NCBI GenBank assembly: GCA_016213205.1
Contig: JACRAZ010000003.1
Location: forward strand, 43,729 to 107,728
DNA length: 64,000 nucleotides
Reading direction: 5' to 3'
DNA from: Burkholderiales bacterium
Lineage (GTDB): Bacteria > Pseudomonadota > Gammaproteobacteria > Burkholderiales > Burkholderiaceae_C
Shown here piece after piece: positions 30,178-39,724 of the stretch. The notes under the pieces are model-generated. The model was given only the letters and a program-made list of their open reading frames with translations, searched no databases and had not been told where the DNA came from. A program made the translations under genes and the position numbers. Numbering within the stretch: position 1 is the first letter of the stretch; each line of letters begins with the position of its first letter.

Positions 30178-30906
30178 ATGCTGCCTCGCCGAATCGACGA
30201 TTGCCAGGGCTTCACGCTGGTCGAGGTGCTGGTGGCGCTGCTGATCATGGCCGTGCTGGCCACTCTGGGCTGGCGCGGCATCGACAGCATGGCCCGCACG
30301 CGCGAGGTGGCGCAGGCGGCTTCCGAGCGCACGCTGCGGCTGGCGGCCATCGTGTCGCAGTTCGAGCAGGACGTGCAGGCCGTGCAGGCGGTCGACGTGG
30401 TGCCCAGCCTGGCCTTCGACGGCAACGCGCTTCGCCTGGTGCGCCGCACCGACGCCGGCATGCAAGTGGTGGTGTGGTCGCTGCTGGAAGGCCGCTGGCG
30501 GCGCTGGGCCAGTGCGGGCACTGGCCGCGCCGGTGAGCTGCAGCAGGCCTGGCTCGCGAGCCAGCAGCTGCTGGGCAACGAGCCCCAGCAGATCCCGCTG
30601 CTCGAGGGTGCCAGCGGCTGGCAGGTCTACTTCTACCGTGACAACGCCTGGACCAATGCCCAGTCCAGCGGCGACCTGGCCACGGCGGTGGCCGACCAGG
30701 CCGCCGCCGCGGCAGCGGCCGCCGCGGCCCAGGGCGGCGGCGGCACGGCCGGAACACCCCCGGCAGGCACGCCCCCCGCAGGCACACCGCCGGCTGGCAC
30801 GCCGGCACCCCGGCGCGAAAAGCTGCCCACCGGTGTGCGGCTGCAGATCGAGCTGCCCGAGGGCAAGCTCACCCGCGACGTGGCCCTGGGCCCGCAGCTG
30901 CCATGA
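30178..30906 (+). CDS. gspJ: type II secretion minor pseudopilin GspJ
   Basis: A 242-residue minor pseudopilin. The leader MLPRRIDDCQG/ precedes FTLVEVLVALLIMAVLATL. The DVQAVQAVDVVPSLAFDG and RLVRRTDAGMQVVVW segments match the GspJ core. Residues about 172-210 form an unusual low-complexity insert: an Ala run followed by GTPPA repeats. The gene starts two bases after the gspI stop and overlaps gspK by four. Confidence 0.92.
   Translation: MLPRRIDDCQGFTLVEVLVALLIMAVLATLGWRGIDSMARTREVAQAASERTLRLAAIVSQFEQDVQAVQAVDVVPSLAFDGNALRLVRRTDAGMQVVVWSLLEGRWRRWASAGTGRAGELQQAWLASQQLLGNEPQQIPLLEGASGWQVYFYRDNAWTNAQSSGDLATAVADQAAAAAAAAAAQGGGGTAGTPPAGTPPAGTPPAGTPAPRREKLPTGVRLQIELPEGKLTRDVALGPQLP
30751..30804 (+). 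repeat. 15-bp tandem repeat encoding GTPPA in gspJ
   Basis: Three imperfect 15-bp units plus a 9-bp partial unit (30751, 30766, 30781, 30796) encode GTPPA-GTPPA-GTPPA-GTP. Units differ at wobble bases. Length change would keep the reading frame. Confidence 0.8.
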
Positions 30907-31871
30907 CGCCCCATCGCCCGCGCGCCACCCTGCGCCAGCGCCCCGCGCGTGGCGCTGCCCTGCTGGTGGCCATGGTGCTGCTGACCCTGGTGGCCACGCT
31001 GGCCGCCGGCATGGTGTGGCAGCAGTGGCGGGCGGTCGAGGTCGAGATCGCCGAGCGTGGCCGCAGCCAGATCGGCTGGATCATGAACGGCGCGCTCGAC
31101 TGGGCGCGCCTGATCCTGCGCGAGGACGCGCTGAACACCCAGCGCCGTGGCATCCCCACCAGCCTGAACGAGCCCTGGGCCACGCCGCTGGCCGAGGCCC
31201 GGCTGTCCACCTTCCTGTCCAAGGATGCGGCCAACACCGAGGGCGGGCCCGAAGCCTTTCTCGGCGGCGCCATCACCGACGCCCAGGCACGCTTCAACCT
31301 GCGCAACCTGGTGGAGGACGGCAAGGTCACACCGGAAGAAGTGGCGCTGCTGAAAAACCTGTGCCGGCAGGCCGGCTTGTCCGAACAGGTGGCCGAGCAG
31401 CTGGCCGAAGGCCTGCAGGCGGCACGCACCGGCACCGACGCCGCTGCGCCGCTGATGCCCATGCGGGTGGACGACCTCGTCTGGCTGGGGCTGGACAGCG
31501 GCACCGTCGAGCGGCTGCGCCCGCTGGTCACCGTGCTGCCCCGCCAGACCCTCGTGAACGTGAACACCGCCTCGCGCGAGGTGCTGGCCGCCGTGGTGGA
31601 GGGGCTGGATCTGGGCACCGCCGAGCGCCTGGTGCAGGCCCGCCAGCGCACGCCCTTCAAGACCCTGGCCGACGCCCAGGCCCAACTGCCGGCCGGCATC
31701 ACGCTGAAGGAGACGGTGCTCAGCGTGAAGTCCGATTTCTTCGAGGTGCGTGGCCGCATGCGACTGGACGACCGGGCGCTCGAAGAGCTCTCGCTGATGC
31801 AGCGCAACGGCCTGGAAGTGACCGCGGTGCAACGCCAGCGCGTGCACAGCGTGCTGCCCAGCGGGCGTTGA
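30903..31871 (+). CDS. gspK: type II secretion minor pseudopilin GspK
   Basis: The largest minor pseudopilin (322 residues), capping the pseudopilus. The leader ends in ARG/AALLVAMVLLTLVATLAA, lacking the usual Glu5, which is normal for GspK. The globular domain has the alpha-helical insert and the SAM-like core with LVNVNTASREVLAAVV. It overlaps gspJ by ATGA. A 157-bp gap to gspL follows, with no clear gene or strong promoter; CTGGCA and CACAAT near 31918-31945 are the best weak pair. Confidence 0.92.
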   Translation: MTPHRPRATLRQRPARGAALLVAMVLLTLVATLAAGMVWQQWRAVEVEIAERGRSQIGWIMNGALDWARLILREDALNTQRRGIPTSLNEPWATPLAEARLSTFLSKDAANTEGGPEAFLGGAITDAQARFNLRNLVEDGKVTPEEVALLKNLCRQAGLSEQVAEQLAEGLQAARTGTDAAAPLMPMRVDDLVWLGLDSGTVERLRPLVTVLPRQTLVNVNTASREVLAAVVEGLDLGTAERLVQARQRTPFKTLADAQAQLPAGITLKETVLSVKSDFFEVRGRMRLDDRALEELSLMQRNGLEVTAVQRQRVHSVLPSGR

Positions 31872-32028
31872 GGGCCGGCAGGTGTCGCGCGCAGCACAAC
31901 TCCTTGCGATGAGTGCCCTGGCAGCGGCGCGGGCTTTGCCACAATGCGGACCCACCCGAGCCGGCGGCCCCGCATCGGCCACCTGACCATTCACCCCGCC
32001 CTTCAGCCAGGCTAGCCTCCTCGACCCC

Positions 32029-33300
32029 ATGTCCATGCTCGTGATCCAGCTGCCGGCCCGGCCGCGTGGCGGCAGCCCAGCGCAGGAAGCGGCCATCGCC
32101 TACAGCCATGTGCTCAGCGCCGACGGCCTGGCGGCGGGCACCCAGGGCCGCGCGTCGGCCGCGCAACTGCCGAGGGCCGACACGGTGGTGGCGGTGCTGC
32201 CGGCCACCGAGATCGCGTGGCACCGCGTGGACTTGCCGCGGGCACCGGCGGGCCGGCTGCGCGCGGCACTGGCCGGCCTGCTGGAAGAGCGCCTGCTCGA
32301 CGAAGACGATTCGGTGCACCTGGCCGTGGCCCCGCAGGCCCGCGCCGGCCAGCCCACCTGGGTGGCCGCGCTGTCCAAACCCTGGCTGGCCACGCACCTG
32401 GCGGCGCTGGAACAGGCCGGCGTGGCGGTCGAACGGGTGGTGCCGGCGCAGGCCCCGGGCGCAGCCGAGGCACCGCACGGCCACTTCTTTGCGGTGCCGC
32501 GCCAGGGCGCCGAACACGACGCCGATCCCCACGAACCCTGGCTGGCCCTGGCCGACGGGCAGGGTGTCACCACCCTCAGCCTGGACGGTGCCCTGGCACG
32601 CCGGCTGCTCGGCGCCTGGAAGGAGCAGCCCGTCCAATGGACGGCCGAGCCCGCCGTGGCGGCGGCCGCCGAGCGCTGGCTGGGCACCCCGGTGCAGGTG
32701 CGCGGCGAGGCCGACGCACTGCTCGCCGCTGCCCGCTCGGACTGGAACCTGCGCCAGTTCGACCTGGGCGCGCGCAACCGTGGCCTGCGCACGCTGCGCT
32801 CGCTGGGCAAGCGCCTGATGAGCCCGGCCTGGCGCCCGGTGCGATGGGGCCTGGCCGCGCTGCTGCTGCTGCAGGTGGCGGGCCTGAACCTCTGGGCCTG
32901 GCAGCAGCAGCGCGCCATTTCGCAACGCGAGCTGGCCATGAACGAAATGCTGCGCGCCAGCCACCCGCAAGTGCGTGCAGTGCTCGACGCCCCGGCCCAG
33001 ATGCAGCGCGAAACCGAACTGCTGCGCGCCGCGGCCGGCCGTGCCGGCGACACCGACCTGGAACCGCTGCTGATGCTGGCCGCGCAGGCCTGGCCCGCCG
33101 ATCAGGCCCCGGTGCAGAGCCTGCGCTACGAACCCGGCAAGCTCACGCTGGTGGCCCCGGGCTTGAACGCCCAGCAGATCGAGCAGTTCCGCAGCCGTGC
33201 CGGTGCCGCCGGGCTGGCGCTGGACAGCAGTGAAGGGCGGCTGACGCTCAGCCGCGCCGCCGCCCCGCGGCCCGCCCCCACCACCGCAAAGGGAGCCTGA
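32029..33300 (+). CDS. gspL: type II secretion inner-membrane platform protein GspL
   Basis: A 423-residue bitopic protein that couples the GspE ATPase to the platform. The cytoplasmic actin-like domain covers about 1-270, a membrane span lies near 278-297 (WGLAALLLLQVAGLNLWAW), and the periplasmic ferredoxin-like domain follows. Its stop shares the A with the gspM start (TGATG). Confidence 0.9.
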   Translation: MSMLVIQLPARPRGGSPAQEAAIAYSHVLSADGLAAGTQGRASAAQLPRADTVVAVLPATEIAWHRVDLPRAPAGRLRAALAGLLEERLLDEDDSVHLAVAPQARAGQPTWVAALSKPWLATHLAALEQAGVAVERVVPAQAPGAAEAPHGHFFAVPRQGAEHDADPHEPWLALADGQGVTTLSLDGALARRLLGAWKEQPVQWTAEPAVAAAAERWLGTPVQVRGEADALLAAARSDWNLRQFDLGARNRGLRTLRSLGKRLMSPAWRPVRWGLAALLLLQVAGLNLWAWQQQRAISQRELAMNEMLRASHPQVRAVLDAPAQMQRETELLRAAAGRAGDTDLEPLLMLAAQAWPADQAPVQSLRYEPGKLTLVAPGLNAQQIEQFRSRAGAAGLALDSSEGRLTLSRAAAPRPAPTTAKGA

Positions 33301-33821
33301 TGGACGCGCAAGACACCCCGGCCGCCGGCGCCCGTTGGCAGGCCTTGCGTCAATCGATGGCCAGCGCCTGGGGCCAGCGCAACCCGCGCGAGCGCCAGGC
33401 CCTGCTGCTGGCCGGTGGCGTGCTGGCCGCCTACCTGCTGTGGGCGGTGGCGCTGGCGCCGGCGCTGCGCACCGTGCGCACGGCGCCTGCCCGGCTGGAG
33501 CAACTGGACAGCCACCTGCAGGCCATGCAGCGCCTGGCCGCCGAGGCCCGCGAGCTGCGCGCCACGCCGGCGCTGCCAGCCGACCAGGCCCAGTCTCTGC
33601 TGACCGCCGCCGCCGCCCGCCTGGGCGACAAGGCCCGGCTGCTGCCCCAAGGCTCGCGTGCGGTGCTCAGCGTCACCGCGATGCCGGCCGACGAACTGGC
33701 CGCCTGGCTGGCCGAAGTGCGCGTGAGCGCCCGCGCCCGGGTGATCGAGAGCCAGCTCAACCGCACGCCGCACGGCATGTACGCCGGCAACGTGGTGCTC
33801 GCGGTCGGGGGCGGCTCTTGA
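33300..33821 (+). CDS. gspM: type II secretion inner-membrane protein GspM
   Basis: A 173-residue platform protein partnering with GspL. The span is near 34-53 (ALLLAGGVLAAYLLWAVALAP), followed by a periplasmic coiled coil and a small alpha/beta domain. NPRERQALLLAG at the membrane boundary matches the family. Translation is coupled to gspL and gspN. Confidence 0.88.
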   Translation: MDAQDTPAAGARWQALRQSMASAWGQRNPRERQALLLAGGVLAAYLLWAVALAPALRTVRTAPARLEQLDSHLQAMQRLAAEARELRATPALPADQAQSLLTAAAARLGDKARLLPQGSRAVLSVTAMPADELAAWLAEVRVSARARVIESQLNRTPHGMYAGNVVLAVGGGS

Positions 33822-34660
33822 AGCGCGCACTGGCCGGCGGCGCCGGCGACCCCCGCGCCTGGCAGCGCGCGCAGAACGCCGCGCGGCGCTGGGCGATGTG
33901 GGGCGCGGCGATCGGCCTGGTGTTCGGCGCCGTGTTGTCGGCACCGGCCAGCTGGCTGGCCAGCATGGTGCACAAGGCCAGTGGCGAGCGGCTGCTGCTG
34001 GCCGATGCGCGGGGCCGGGTCTGGGGCGGCAGTGCCGTGCTGGTGCTGGCCGGCGGCCCTGGCAGCCACGATGCGCAGGCCCTGCCCGGGCGGCTGCATT
34101 GGCGTATCCGCCCGATCTGGCGCGGCCTGCGCATCACCGCCGAGCAGGCCTGCTGCCTGAACGGCAAGCTGCGCGTCGAGCTGCTGCCCTCATGGTCCGG
34201 CTTCACGTTGGTGCTGCCGGCCCGGGACACCGCCATCGGCCAATGGCCGGCGCGCTGGGTGGCCGGGCTGGGCACGCCCTGGAACACGCTGCAACTGGGC
34301 GGCATGGTCGAGTTGACCAGCAGCGGCGCACGGCTCGAACAGGTGGCCGGCCGCACCCGGGTTGAAGGCGCGCTCGGCCTGCGGCTGATCGGCATGTCCT
34401 CGCGACTGTCGCCTCTGGACACGCTGGGCAGCTACCGGCTCGCACTGCGCAGCGATGCCGGCACCGGCGACACCGCCACGCTGACGCTGGACACGATCGA
34501 CGGCGCATTGCGCCTGTCCGGCACCGGCCAGTGGGCCGGCGCGCGGCTGCGCTTCCGCGGCCAGGCCCAGGCGGCCGAAGGCCAGGAGGCCGCGCTGGCC
34601 AATCTGCTCAACATCATCGGACGGCGCCAGGGGGCGCTGTCCGTCATTTCGATTGGATGA
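33818..34660 (+). CDS. gspN: type II secretion protein GspN
   Basis: A 280-residue inner-membrane-anchored periplasmic protein found in some type II systems; its exact role is unclear. One span lies near 27-47. The beta-rich domain contains LPGRLHWRIRPIWRGL and WNTLQLGGMVELTSSG, typical of GspN. I propose a TTG start at 33818 overlapping the gspM stop (TTGA); the first ATG is 26 codons later and would remove part of the N-terminus. It overlaps gspD by ATGA. Confidence 0.85.
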   Translation: MKRALAGGAGDPRAWQRAQNAARRWAMWGAAIGLVFGAVLSAPASWLASMVHKASGERLLLADARGRVWGGSAVLVLAGGPGSHDAQALPGRLHWRIRPIWRGLRITAEQACCLNGKLRVELLPSWSGFTLVLPARDTAIGQWPARWVAGLGTPWNTLQLGGMVELTSSGARLEQVAGRTRVEGALGLRLIGMSSRLSPLDTLGSYRLALRSDAGTGDTATLTLDTIDGALRLSGTGQWAGARLRFRGQAQAAEGQEAALANLLNIIGRRQGALSVISIG

Positions 34661-36924
34661 CCATGTTCCTGCCGCGACGCCCGTCCGCTCTGCCCAGCGC
34701 CCGTGCCGGCGCCCGACCCCATGCGCGCCGTGCCCTGTCCCTGGCCTGTCTTGCCGCGGCCGCGCTGGTGCCACCACCGCTGGCAGCGCAGTTCCCGCCG
34801 CAGCAGGCCCAGCCGACGCTGCAGCCGGTGCCTTCGGCGGCAGCGCAGGCTGCACCGGCCGCGCGCGGCGGCACGCGGCTGAAGGCCAGCGCGCCGGTGA
34901 CGCTGAATTTCGTCAACGCCGACATCGAGGCCGTCTCGCGCGCCATGTCGGCCATGATCGATCAGCCGATCATGGTGGACCCACGCGTCAAGGGCACGAT
35001 CACGGTCTACAGCGAGCAACCGATTCCGGTGCGTGAGGCCTACCTGAACTACCTGGCCGCATTGCGCGGCCTGGGTTTTGCACTGGTGGACAACAACGGG
35101 CTGCTGAAGGTGGTGCCCGAGGCCGAGGCCAAGCTGCAGGCCGGCACCGTCTCGGTGGGGCCGGTGGAGCAGCGTGGCGACCAGGTCATCACCCAGGTCT
35201 TCCGCCTCAACCACGAGAACCCGAACAACCTGGTGGCGGTGCTGCGGCCGCTGATCAGCCCGAACAACACGATCAACGCGAACCCGGGCAACAGCACGCT
35301 GGTGATCACCGACTACGCCGACAACCTGTCGCGCATCGGCCGCATCATCGCCGCGCTGGACCAGCCCGCGGCCAGCGAGATCGAGGTCGTGCCGCTGAAG
35401 CACTCGGTCGCCTCCGACCTGGCCGCGCTGGTGCAGAAGCTCGGTGAAGGCACCGCCACCGCCGGCGTCGCGGTGCCTGGCGCCACCGCCACCTCCACCG
35501 TGATGGCCGATCCGCGTGGCAACGCGCTGATCATCCGCGCCGCCAACCCCGCGCGCCTGGTGGCCATGCGCACGCTGATCCAGCGTCTGGACCAACCCAC
35601 CGGCGAAGGCCCGGCCGGCACCATCCACGTGGTGCACCTGCGCAATGCCGATGCCACCAAGCTGGCCACCGTGCTGCGCGCCGCCTTCGGCGGCAGCGGG
35701 GGGGGCGGTGCGGGCGGCTCGTCAGGGCTGGGCAGCGCGGCCGCTGCGTCGCCGATGAACACCGCCACCGCCCTCAACGTGGCCGGCGGCGCCGGCGCCG
35801 TCTCGGCCGCCGCCGCGGCGCCGGTGAGCGCCTCGGCCCAGCCCTCCACCGGCGGCTTCGTGCAGGCCGACCCGGCCACCAACTCGCTGATCATCACCGC
35901 GCCCGAGCCGCTGTACCGCCAGATCCGCACGCTGATCGATCAGCTCGATTCACGCCGTGCGCAGGTGTACATCGAGAGCATGATCGTCGAGGTCTCGGGG
36001 GGCGATTCGGTCGACTTCGGCTTCGAATGGCTGGGCGTGCTGGGCGGCAACAGCACCCGCTCGGTGCAGGCGCTGCAGAGCCTGCCCACCGGCAGCGCGC
36101 CCGGCATCATCGACATCAACACCAACCTCGCCAAGGGCGGCCTGACGCTGGGCGACGGCCTGAACGTGGGCCTGATGCGCACCGTCAACGGCGTCAGCTC
36201 GCTGGCCGCCATCCTGCGCATGCTGCAGAGCCAGGCCAGCACCAACGTGGTCTCCACGCCGAACCTGATCACGCTGGACAACGAGGAGGCCAAGATCGTC
36301 GTCGGCGAGAACGTGCCCTTCATCACCGGCCAGTTCACCAACACCGGCACCGCCACCACCAACCCGTTCCAGACCATCGAGCGCAAGGACGTGGGCATCA
36401 CGCTGCGCATCAAGCCGCAGATCGGCGAGAACGGCGCGATCCGCATGCAGCTCTACCAGGAGCAGAGCAGCGTGAAGAGCGACACCGCCGCAGGCACCAG
36501 CAACGCCGGCCCCTCCACCACCAAGCGCTCGATCGAGGGCACCGTCACCGTGGACGACGGCCAGATCCTGGTGCTCGGTGGCCTGATCGAGGACAACTTC
36601 ACCACCAACCGCAGCAAGGTGCCGCTGCTGGGCGACCTGCCGCTGGTGGGCAACCTGTTCCGCAGCGAGAGCCGCACCCGCAAGCGCACCAACCTGATGG
36701 TCTTCCTGCGGCCGGTGGTGATGCGTGATGCCGACAGCGCGGCGCGCTTCTCGCTCGACCGCTACGACCAGATCCGGGCCCGCCAGTCCGGCGCCCAGCC
36801 CAGCACCAACCTGCTGCTGCCGATCGACAAGGCGCCCATGCTGCCGCCCACCAGCGAGGCCGCCAAGCCGGTGCCCACTGCGCCGCTGAACCCGCCGCCG
36901 CCCGCCGAGCCCAAGGCCCCCTGA
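34657..36924 (+). CDS. gspD: type II secretion system secretin GspD
   Basis: The outer-membrane channel of the type II system, 755 residues. After a signal peptide (ending near LAAQF) come N0 (TLNFVNADIEAVSRAMS), N1, N2 and N3 domains. N3 carries a Gly/Ala/Ser-rich insert at about 345-405. The secretin domain follows, with VPLLGDLPLVGNLFRSES. The C-terminal tail is Pro-rich. No pilotin-binding S-domain is obvious. The start overlaps the gspN stop; a second ATG two codons later is possible. Confidence 0.95.
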   Translation: MTMFLPRRPSALPSARAGARPHARRALSLACLAAAALVPPPLAAQFPPQQAQPTLQPVPSAAAQAAPAARGGTRLKASAPVTLNFVNADIEAVSRAMSAMIDQPIMVDPRVKGTITVYSEQPIPVREAYLNYLAALRGLGFALVDNNGLLKVVPEAEAKLQAGTVSVGPVEQRGDQVITQVFRLNHENPNNLVAVLRPLISPNNTINANPGNSTLVITDYADNLSRIGRIIAALDQPAASEIEVVPLKHSVASDLAALVQKLGEGTATAGVAVPGATATSTVMADPRGNALIIRAANPARLVAMRTLIQRLDQPTGEGPAGTIHVVHLRNADATKLATVLRAAFGGSGGGGAGGSSGLGSAAAASPMNTATALNVAGGAGAVSAAAAAPVSASAQPSTGGFVQADPATNSLIITAPEPLYRQIRTLIDQLDSRRAQVYIESMIVEVSGGDSVDFGFEWLGVLGGNSTRSVQALQSLPTGSAPGIIDINTNLAKGGLTLGDGLNVGLMRTVNGVSSLAAILRMLQSQASTNVVSTPNLITLDNEEAKIVVGENVPFITGQFTNTGTATTNPFQTIERKDVGITLRIKPQIGENGAIRMQLYQEQSSVKSDTAAGTSNAGPSTTKRSIEGTVTVDDGQILVLGGLIEDNFTTNRSKVPLLGDLPLVGNLFRSESRTRKRTNLMVFLRPVVMRDADSAARFSLDRYDQIRARQSGAQPSTNLLLPIDKAPMLPPTSEAAKPVPTAPLNPPPPAEPKAP

Positions 36925-36936
36925 GCCCGCCCCGCC

Positions 36937-38358
36937 ATGGCCACCCGCCACCCCCTGCCCTACGGCTTTGCCAAGGCCCACACGCTGCTGCTCGAAGATG
37001 ACGGCGAGCACCGCGTGCTCTGGGCCGCCGAAACCACGCCGGCCAGCGCGCTGGGCGAAGTGGTGCGCACGCACGACGTGCACCGCTTCGAGAGCGAGGC
37101 CGCGGCCACGCTGGGCGAGCGCATCGCCCGTGCCTATGCCGGCGGCGAATCCAGCGCGGCGGCGGTGGTGGGCGAGGTCGAGAGCGCGGTCGACCTCTCG
37201 CGCCTGCTGCAGGACCTGCCGGCGGTGGAAGACCTGCTGGAAGCCGCCAACGACGCGCCCATCATCCGCATGCTCAACGCCCTGCTCACGCAGGCGGCCA
37301 AGGACGCGGCGAGCGACATCCACATCGAGCCGTATGAGCGCAGCAGCTCGGTGCGCTTCCGGGTCGACGGCACGCTGCGCGAGGTGGTGCAGCTGAACAA
37401 GGCGCTGCACGCGGCGCTGATCTCGCGCCTGAAGATCATGGCCGAGCTCGACATCGCCGAGAAACGCCTGCCGCAGGACGGCCGCATCTCGCTGCGCATC
37501 GGCGGCCGCGCGATCGACGTGCGGGTGTCCACCCTGCCCTCGGCGCACGGCGAACGCGCGGTGCTGCGCCTCTTGGACAAGACCGAATCGAAGTTCACGC
37601 TCGAGGGCCTGGGCATGAGCGGCGAGGTGCTCTCGGCCTTCGACCACCTGGTGCACCAGCCGCACGGCATCGTGCTGGTCACCGGCCCCACCGGCTCGGG
37701 CAAGACCACCACGCTGTACGCCTCGCTCGGCCGCATCGACACCAGCACGACCAACATCCTGACGGTGGAAGACCCGGTGGAATACGAGCTGCCCGGCATC
37801 GGCCAGACGCAGGTGAACCCGAAGATCGACCTCACCTTCGCGAAGGCGCTGCGCGCCATCCTGCGCCAGGACCCGGACGTCATCATGATCGGCGAGATCC
37901 GCGACTTCGAAACCGCGCAGATCGCGATCCAGGCCTCGCTCACCGGCCACCTGGTGCTGGCGACGCTGCACACCAACGACGCGCCCAGCGCGGTGACGCG
38001 GCTGATCGACATGGGGGTCGAGCCCTTCCTGCTGAGCAGTTCGCTGCTGGGTGTGCAGGCGCAACGCCTGGTGCGCAAGCTGTGCCCGCGCTGCAAGCGG
38101 CAGGACGCACAGGGCCGCTGGCACCCGGTGGGCTGCCCCGAGTGCGGCAGCACCGGCTACAAGGGCCGCACCGGCGTTTACGAGCTGATGGTGGCCGACG
38201 AAGGCGTGCGCGAACTCATCCACAACCGCGCCAGCGATGCCGAACTGCTGGCCGCCGCCCGCGCCCAGGGCTACCGCGCCATGCGCGAGGACGGCGAGCG
38301 TCTGGTGGCCGAGGGCATCACCTCGCTGGAAGAAGTGCTGCGCGTGACGCGGGACTGA
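36937..38358 (+). CDS. gspE: type II secretion ATPase GspE
   Basis: The cytoplasmic hexameric ATPase that powers pseudopilus assembly, 473 residues. Walker A is [12 protein letters not shown], with Asp box [15 protein letters not shown], Walker [13 protein letters not shown] and the His box [13 protein letters not shown]. The Zn-binding CPRC...CPEC pair is present but with only 13 residues between the pairs, shorter than in many GspE proteins. Twelve bases separate it from gspD and 17 from gspF. Confidence 0.96.
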   Translation: MATRHPLPYGFAKAHTLLLEDDGEHRVLWAAETTPASALGEVVRTHDVHRFESEAAATLGERIARAYAGGESSAAAVVGEVESAVDLSRLLQDLPAVEDLLEAANDAPIIRMLNALLTQAAKDAASDIHIEPYERSSSVRFRVDGTLREVVQLNKALHAALISRLKIMAELDIAEKRLPQDGRISLRIGGRAIDVRVSTLPSAHGERAVLRLLDKTESKFTLEGLGMSGEVLSAFDHLVHQPHGIVLVTGPTGSGKTTTLYASLGRIDTSTTNILTVEDPVEYELPGIGQTQVNPKIDLTFAKALRAILRQDPDVIMIGEIRDFETAQIAIQASLTGHLVLATLHTNDAPSAVTRLIDMGVEPFLLSSSLLGVQAQRLVRKLCPRCKRQDAQGRWHPVGCPECGSTGYKGRTGVYELMVADEGVRELIHNRASDAELLAAARAQGYRAMREDGERLVAEGITSLEEVLRVTRD

Positions 38359-38375
38359 CACCGTAAGGTTGCGAC

Positions 38376-39590
38376 ATGCCCGCCTACAAGTTCGAAGCGC
38401 TCGACGCCGCCGGCAAGGCCCGCAGTGGCCTGGTCGAGGCCGAAAACGCCAAGGCCGCGCGCAGCCTGCTGCGCGGCCAGGGCCTGGTGCCGCTGGCGGT
38501 GGAACTGGTGGCCGCGGCGCAGGCCGCGGGCCGCGGCGCGCGTTTCACGCGGCGGGTGTTCAGCAGCACCTCGCTGGCGGTGTGGACGCGCCAGATGGCC
38601 GGCCTGGTGGGCGCGGGCCTGCCACTCGAGCGTGCGCTCACCGCGCTGGCCGACGAGGCCGACGACCCGCGCCAGCGTGAACTGGTGGCCCACCTGCGGG
38701 CCGAGGTGAACGCAGGCTCCACCTTCGCCCGCGCGCTGGGCACCGCGCCGCGCGAGTTCGACGAGGTCTACCGCGCCGTGGTGGCCGCCGGCGAGCAAAG
38801 CGGCGCATTGGGCGGCGTGCTCGAACGGCTGGCCGACGACCTGGAGGAACGCCAGGCGCTGCGTGCCAAGCTGATCGGCGCGGCGCTGTACCCGATGATC
38901 GTCTCGCTGATCGCGGTGGTGATCGTGATCTTCCTCGTCAGCTACGTGGTGCCGCAGGTGGCCAGCGTGTTCGTCAACAGCAAGCGGGCGCTGCCGGGGC
39001 TCACGGTGGCGATGCTCGCGATCAGCCAGTTCGTGCGAAGCTGGGGCTGGCTGGTGCTGCTGGCGCTGATCGGTGGTGGTGTGTCCTTGTCGATGTCGCT
39101 GCGCAACGAGGGCTTCCGCCGCCGCTTCGATGCCGGCTGGCTGGGCCTGCCGGTGCTGGGCCGCCTCTCGCGGGGCTACAACGCGGCGCGCTTCGCCGGC
39201 ACGCTGGCCATGCTGGCCAACGCTGGCGTGCCCATCCTGAAGGCCTTGCAGGCCGCGGCAGAGACCCTGGGCAACCGGGCCCTGCGCGTGGATGCGATGG
39301 ACGCACTGGTGCAGGTGCGCGAAGGCGCGCCGCTGGCCTCGGCGCTGGCCGCGAAGAAGCGCTTCCCGGGCCTGCTGGCGATGTTCGCCCGGCTGGGCGA
39401 ACAGACCGGCCAGCTGCCGCAGATGCTGGACCGCGCCGCACGCCAGCTCTCCACCGAGGTGCAACGCCGCTCGATGGCGCTGGCCACGATCCTGGAGCCG
39501 CTGCTGATCGTGGTGATGGGCGCGGTGGTGATGCTGATCGTGCTGGCGGTGCTGCTGCCGATCATCCAGCTCAACCAGTGGGTGAAGTAG
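38376..39590 (+). CDS. gspF: type II secretion inner-membrane platform protein GspF
   Basis: A polytopic platform protein of 404 residues. Two T2SSF domains (about 70-195 and 275-395) each end in membrane spans, with TRQMAGLVGAGLPLERAL and FAGTLAMLANAGVPILKAL at equivalent sites. The final span carries LEPLLIVVMGAVVMLIVLAV. Last gene of gspGHIJKLMNDEF, followed by a structured GC-rich repeat region. Confidence 0.96.
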   Translation: MPAYKFEALDAAGKARSGLVEAENAKAARSLLRGQGLVPLAVELVAAAQAAGRGARFTRRVFSSTSLAVWTRQMAGLVGAGLPLERALTALADEADDPRQRELVAHLRAEVNAGSTFARALGTAPREFDEVYRAVVAAGEQSGALGGVLERLADDLEERQALRAKLIGAALYPMIVSLIAVVIVIFLVSYVVPQVASVFVNSKRALPGLTVAMLAISQFVRSWGWLVLLALIGGGVSLSMSLRNEGFRRRFDAGWLGLPVLGRLSRGYNAARFAGTLAMLANAGVPILKALQAAAETLGNRALRVDAMDALVQVREGAPLASALAAKKRFPGLLAMFARLGEQTGQLPQMLDRAARQLSTEVQRRSMALATILEPLLIVVMGAVVMLIVLAVLLPIIQLNQWVK

Positions 39591-39600
39591 AGCTCCCCCA

Positions 39601-39658
39601 GGCGCGTACGCGCCAGCCCCAGGGCCGCCCGAACGCTGCGCGTTCGTAGGCGCGGCCC
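39601..39658. repeat. nested palindromes after gspF (terminator or REP-like unit)
   Basis: A perfect 14-bp palindrome GGCGCGTACGCGCC (39601-39614) is followed by a composite hairpin. The inner arms are CGAACGC/GCGTTCG (39630-39636 with 39640-39646); the outer arms are GGGCCGC/GCGGCCC (39622-39628 with 39652-39658). There is no T-tract. It fills the 134-bp convergent gap after the secretion operon, together with the GC-rich stretch 39660-39690. Confidence 0.55.
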
Positions 39659-39724
39659 GCCTTGGGGCGGCCCGGCGGCGGGCCCACTCGCATGGCCGGG
39701 CACGGGCGCCGGCCAGGGCGTCGG

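Noticed and set aside
30751..30804. The gspJ repeat as a phase-variable switch
   Set aside because: Units are 15 bp and differ at wobble bases, so slippage would keep the frame and could not turn the gene off.
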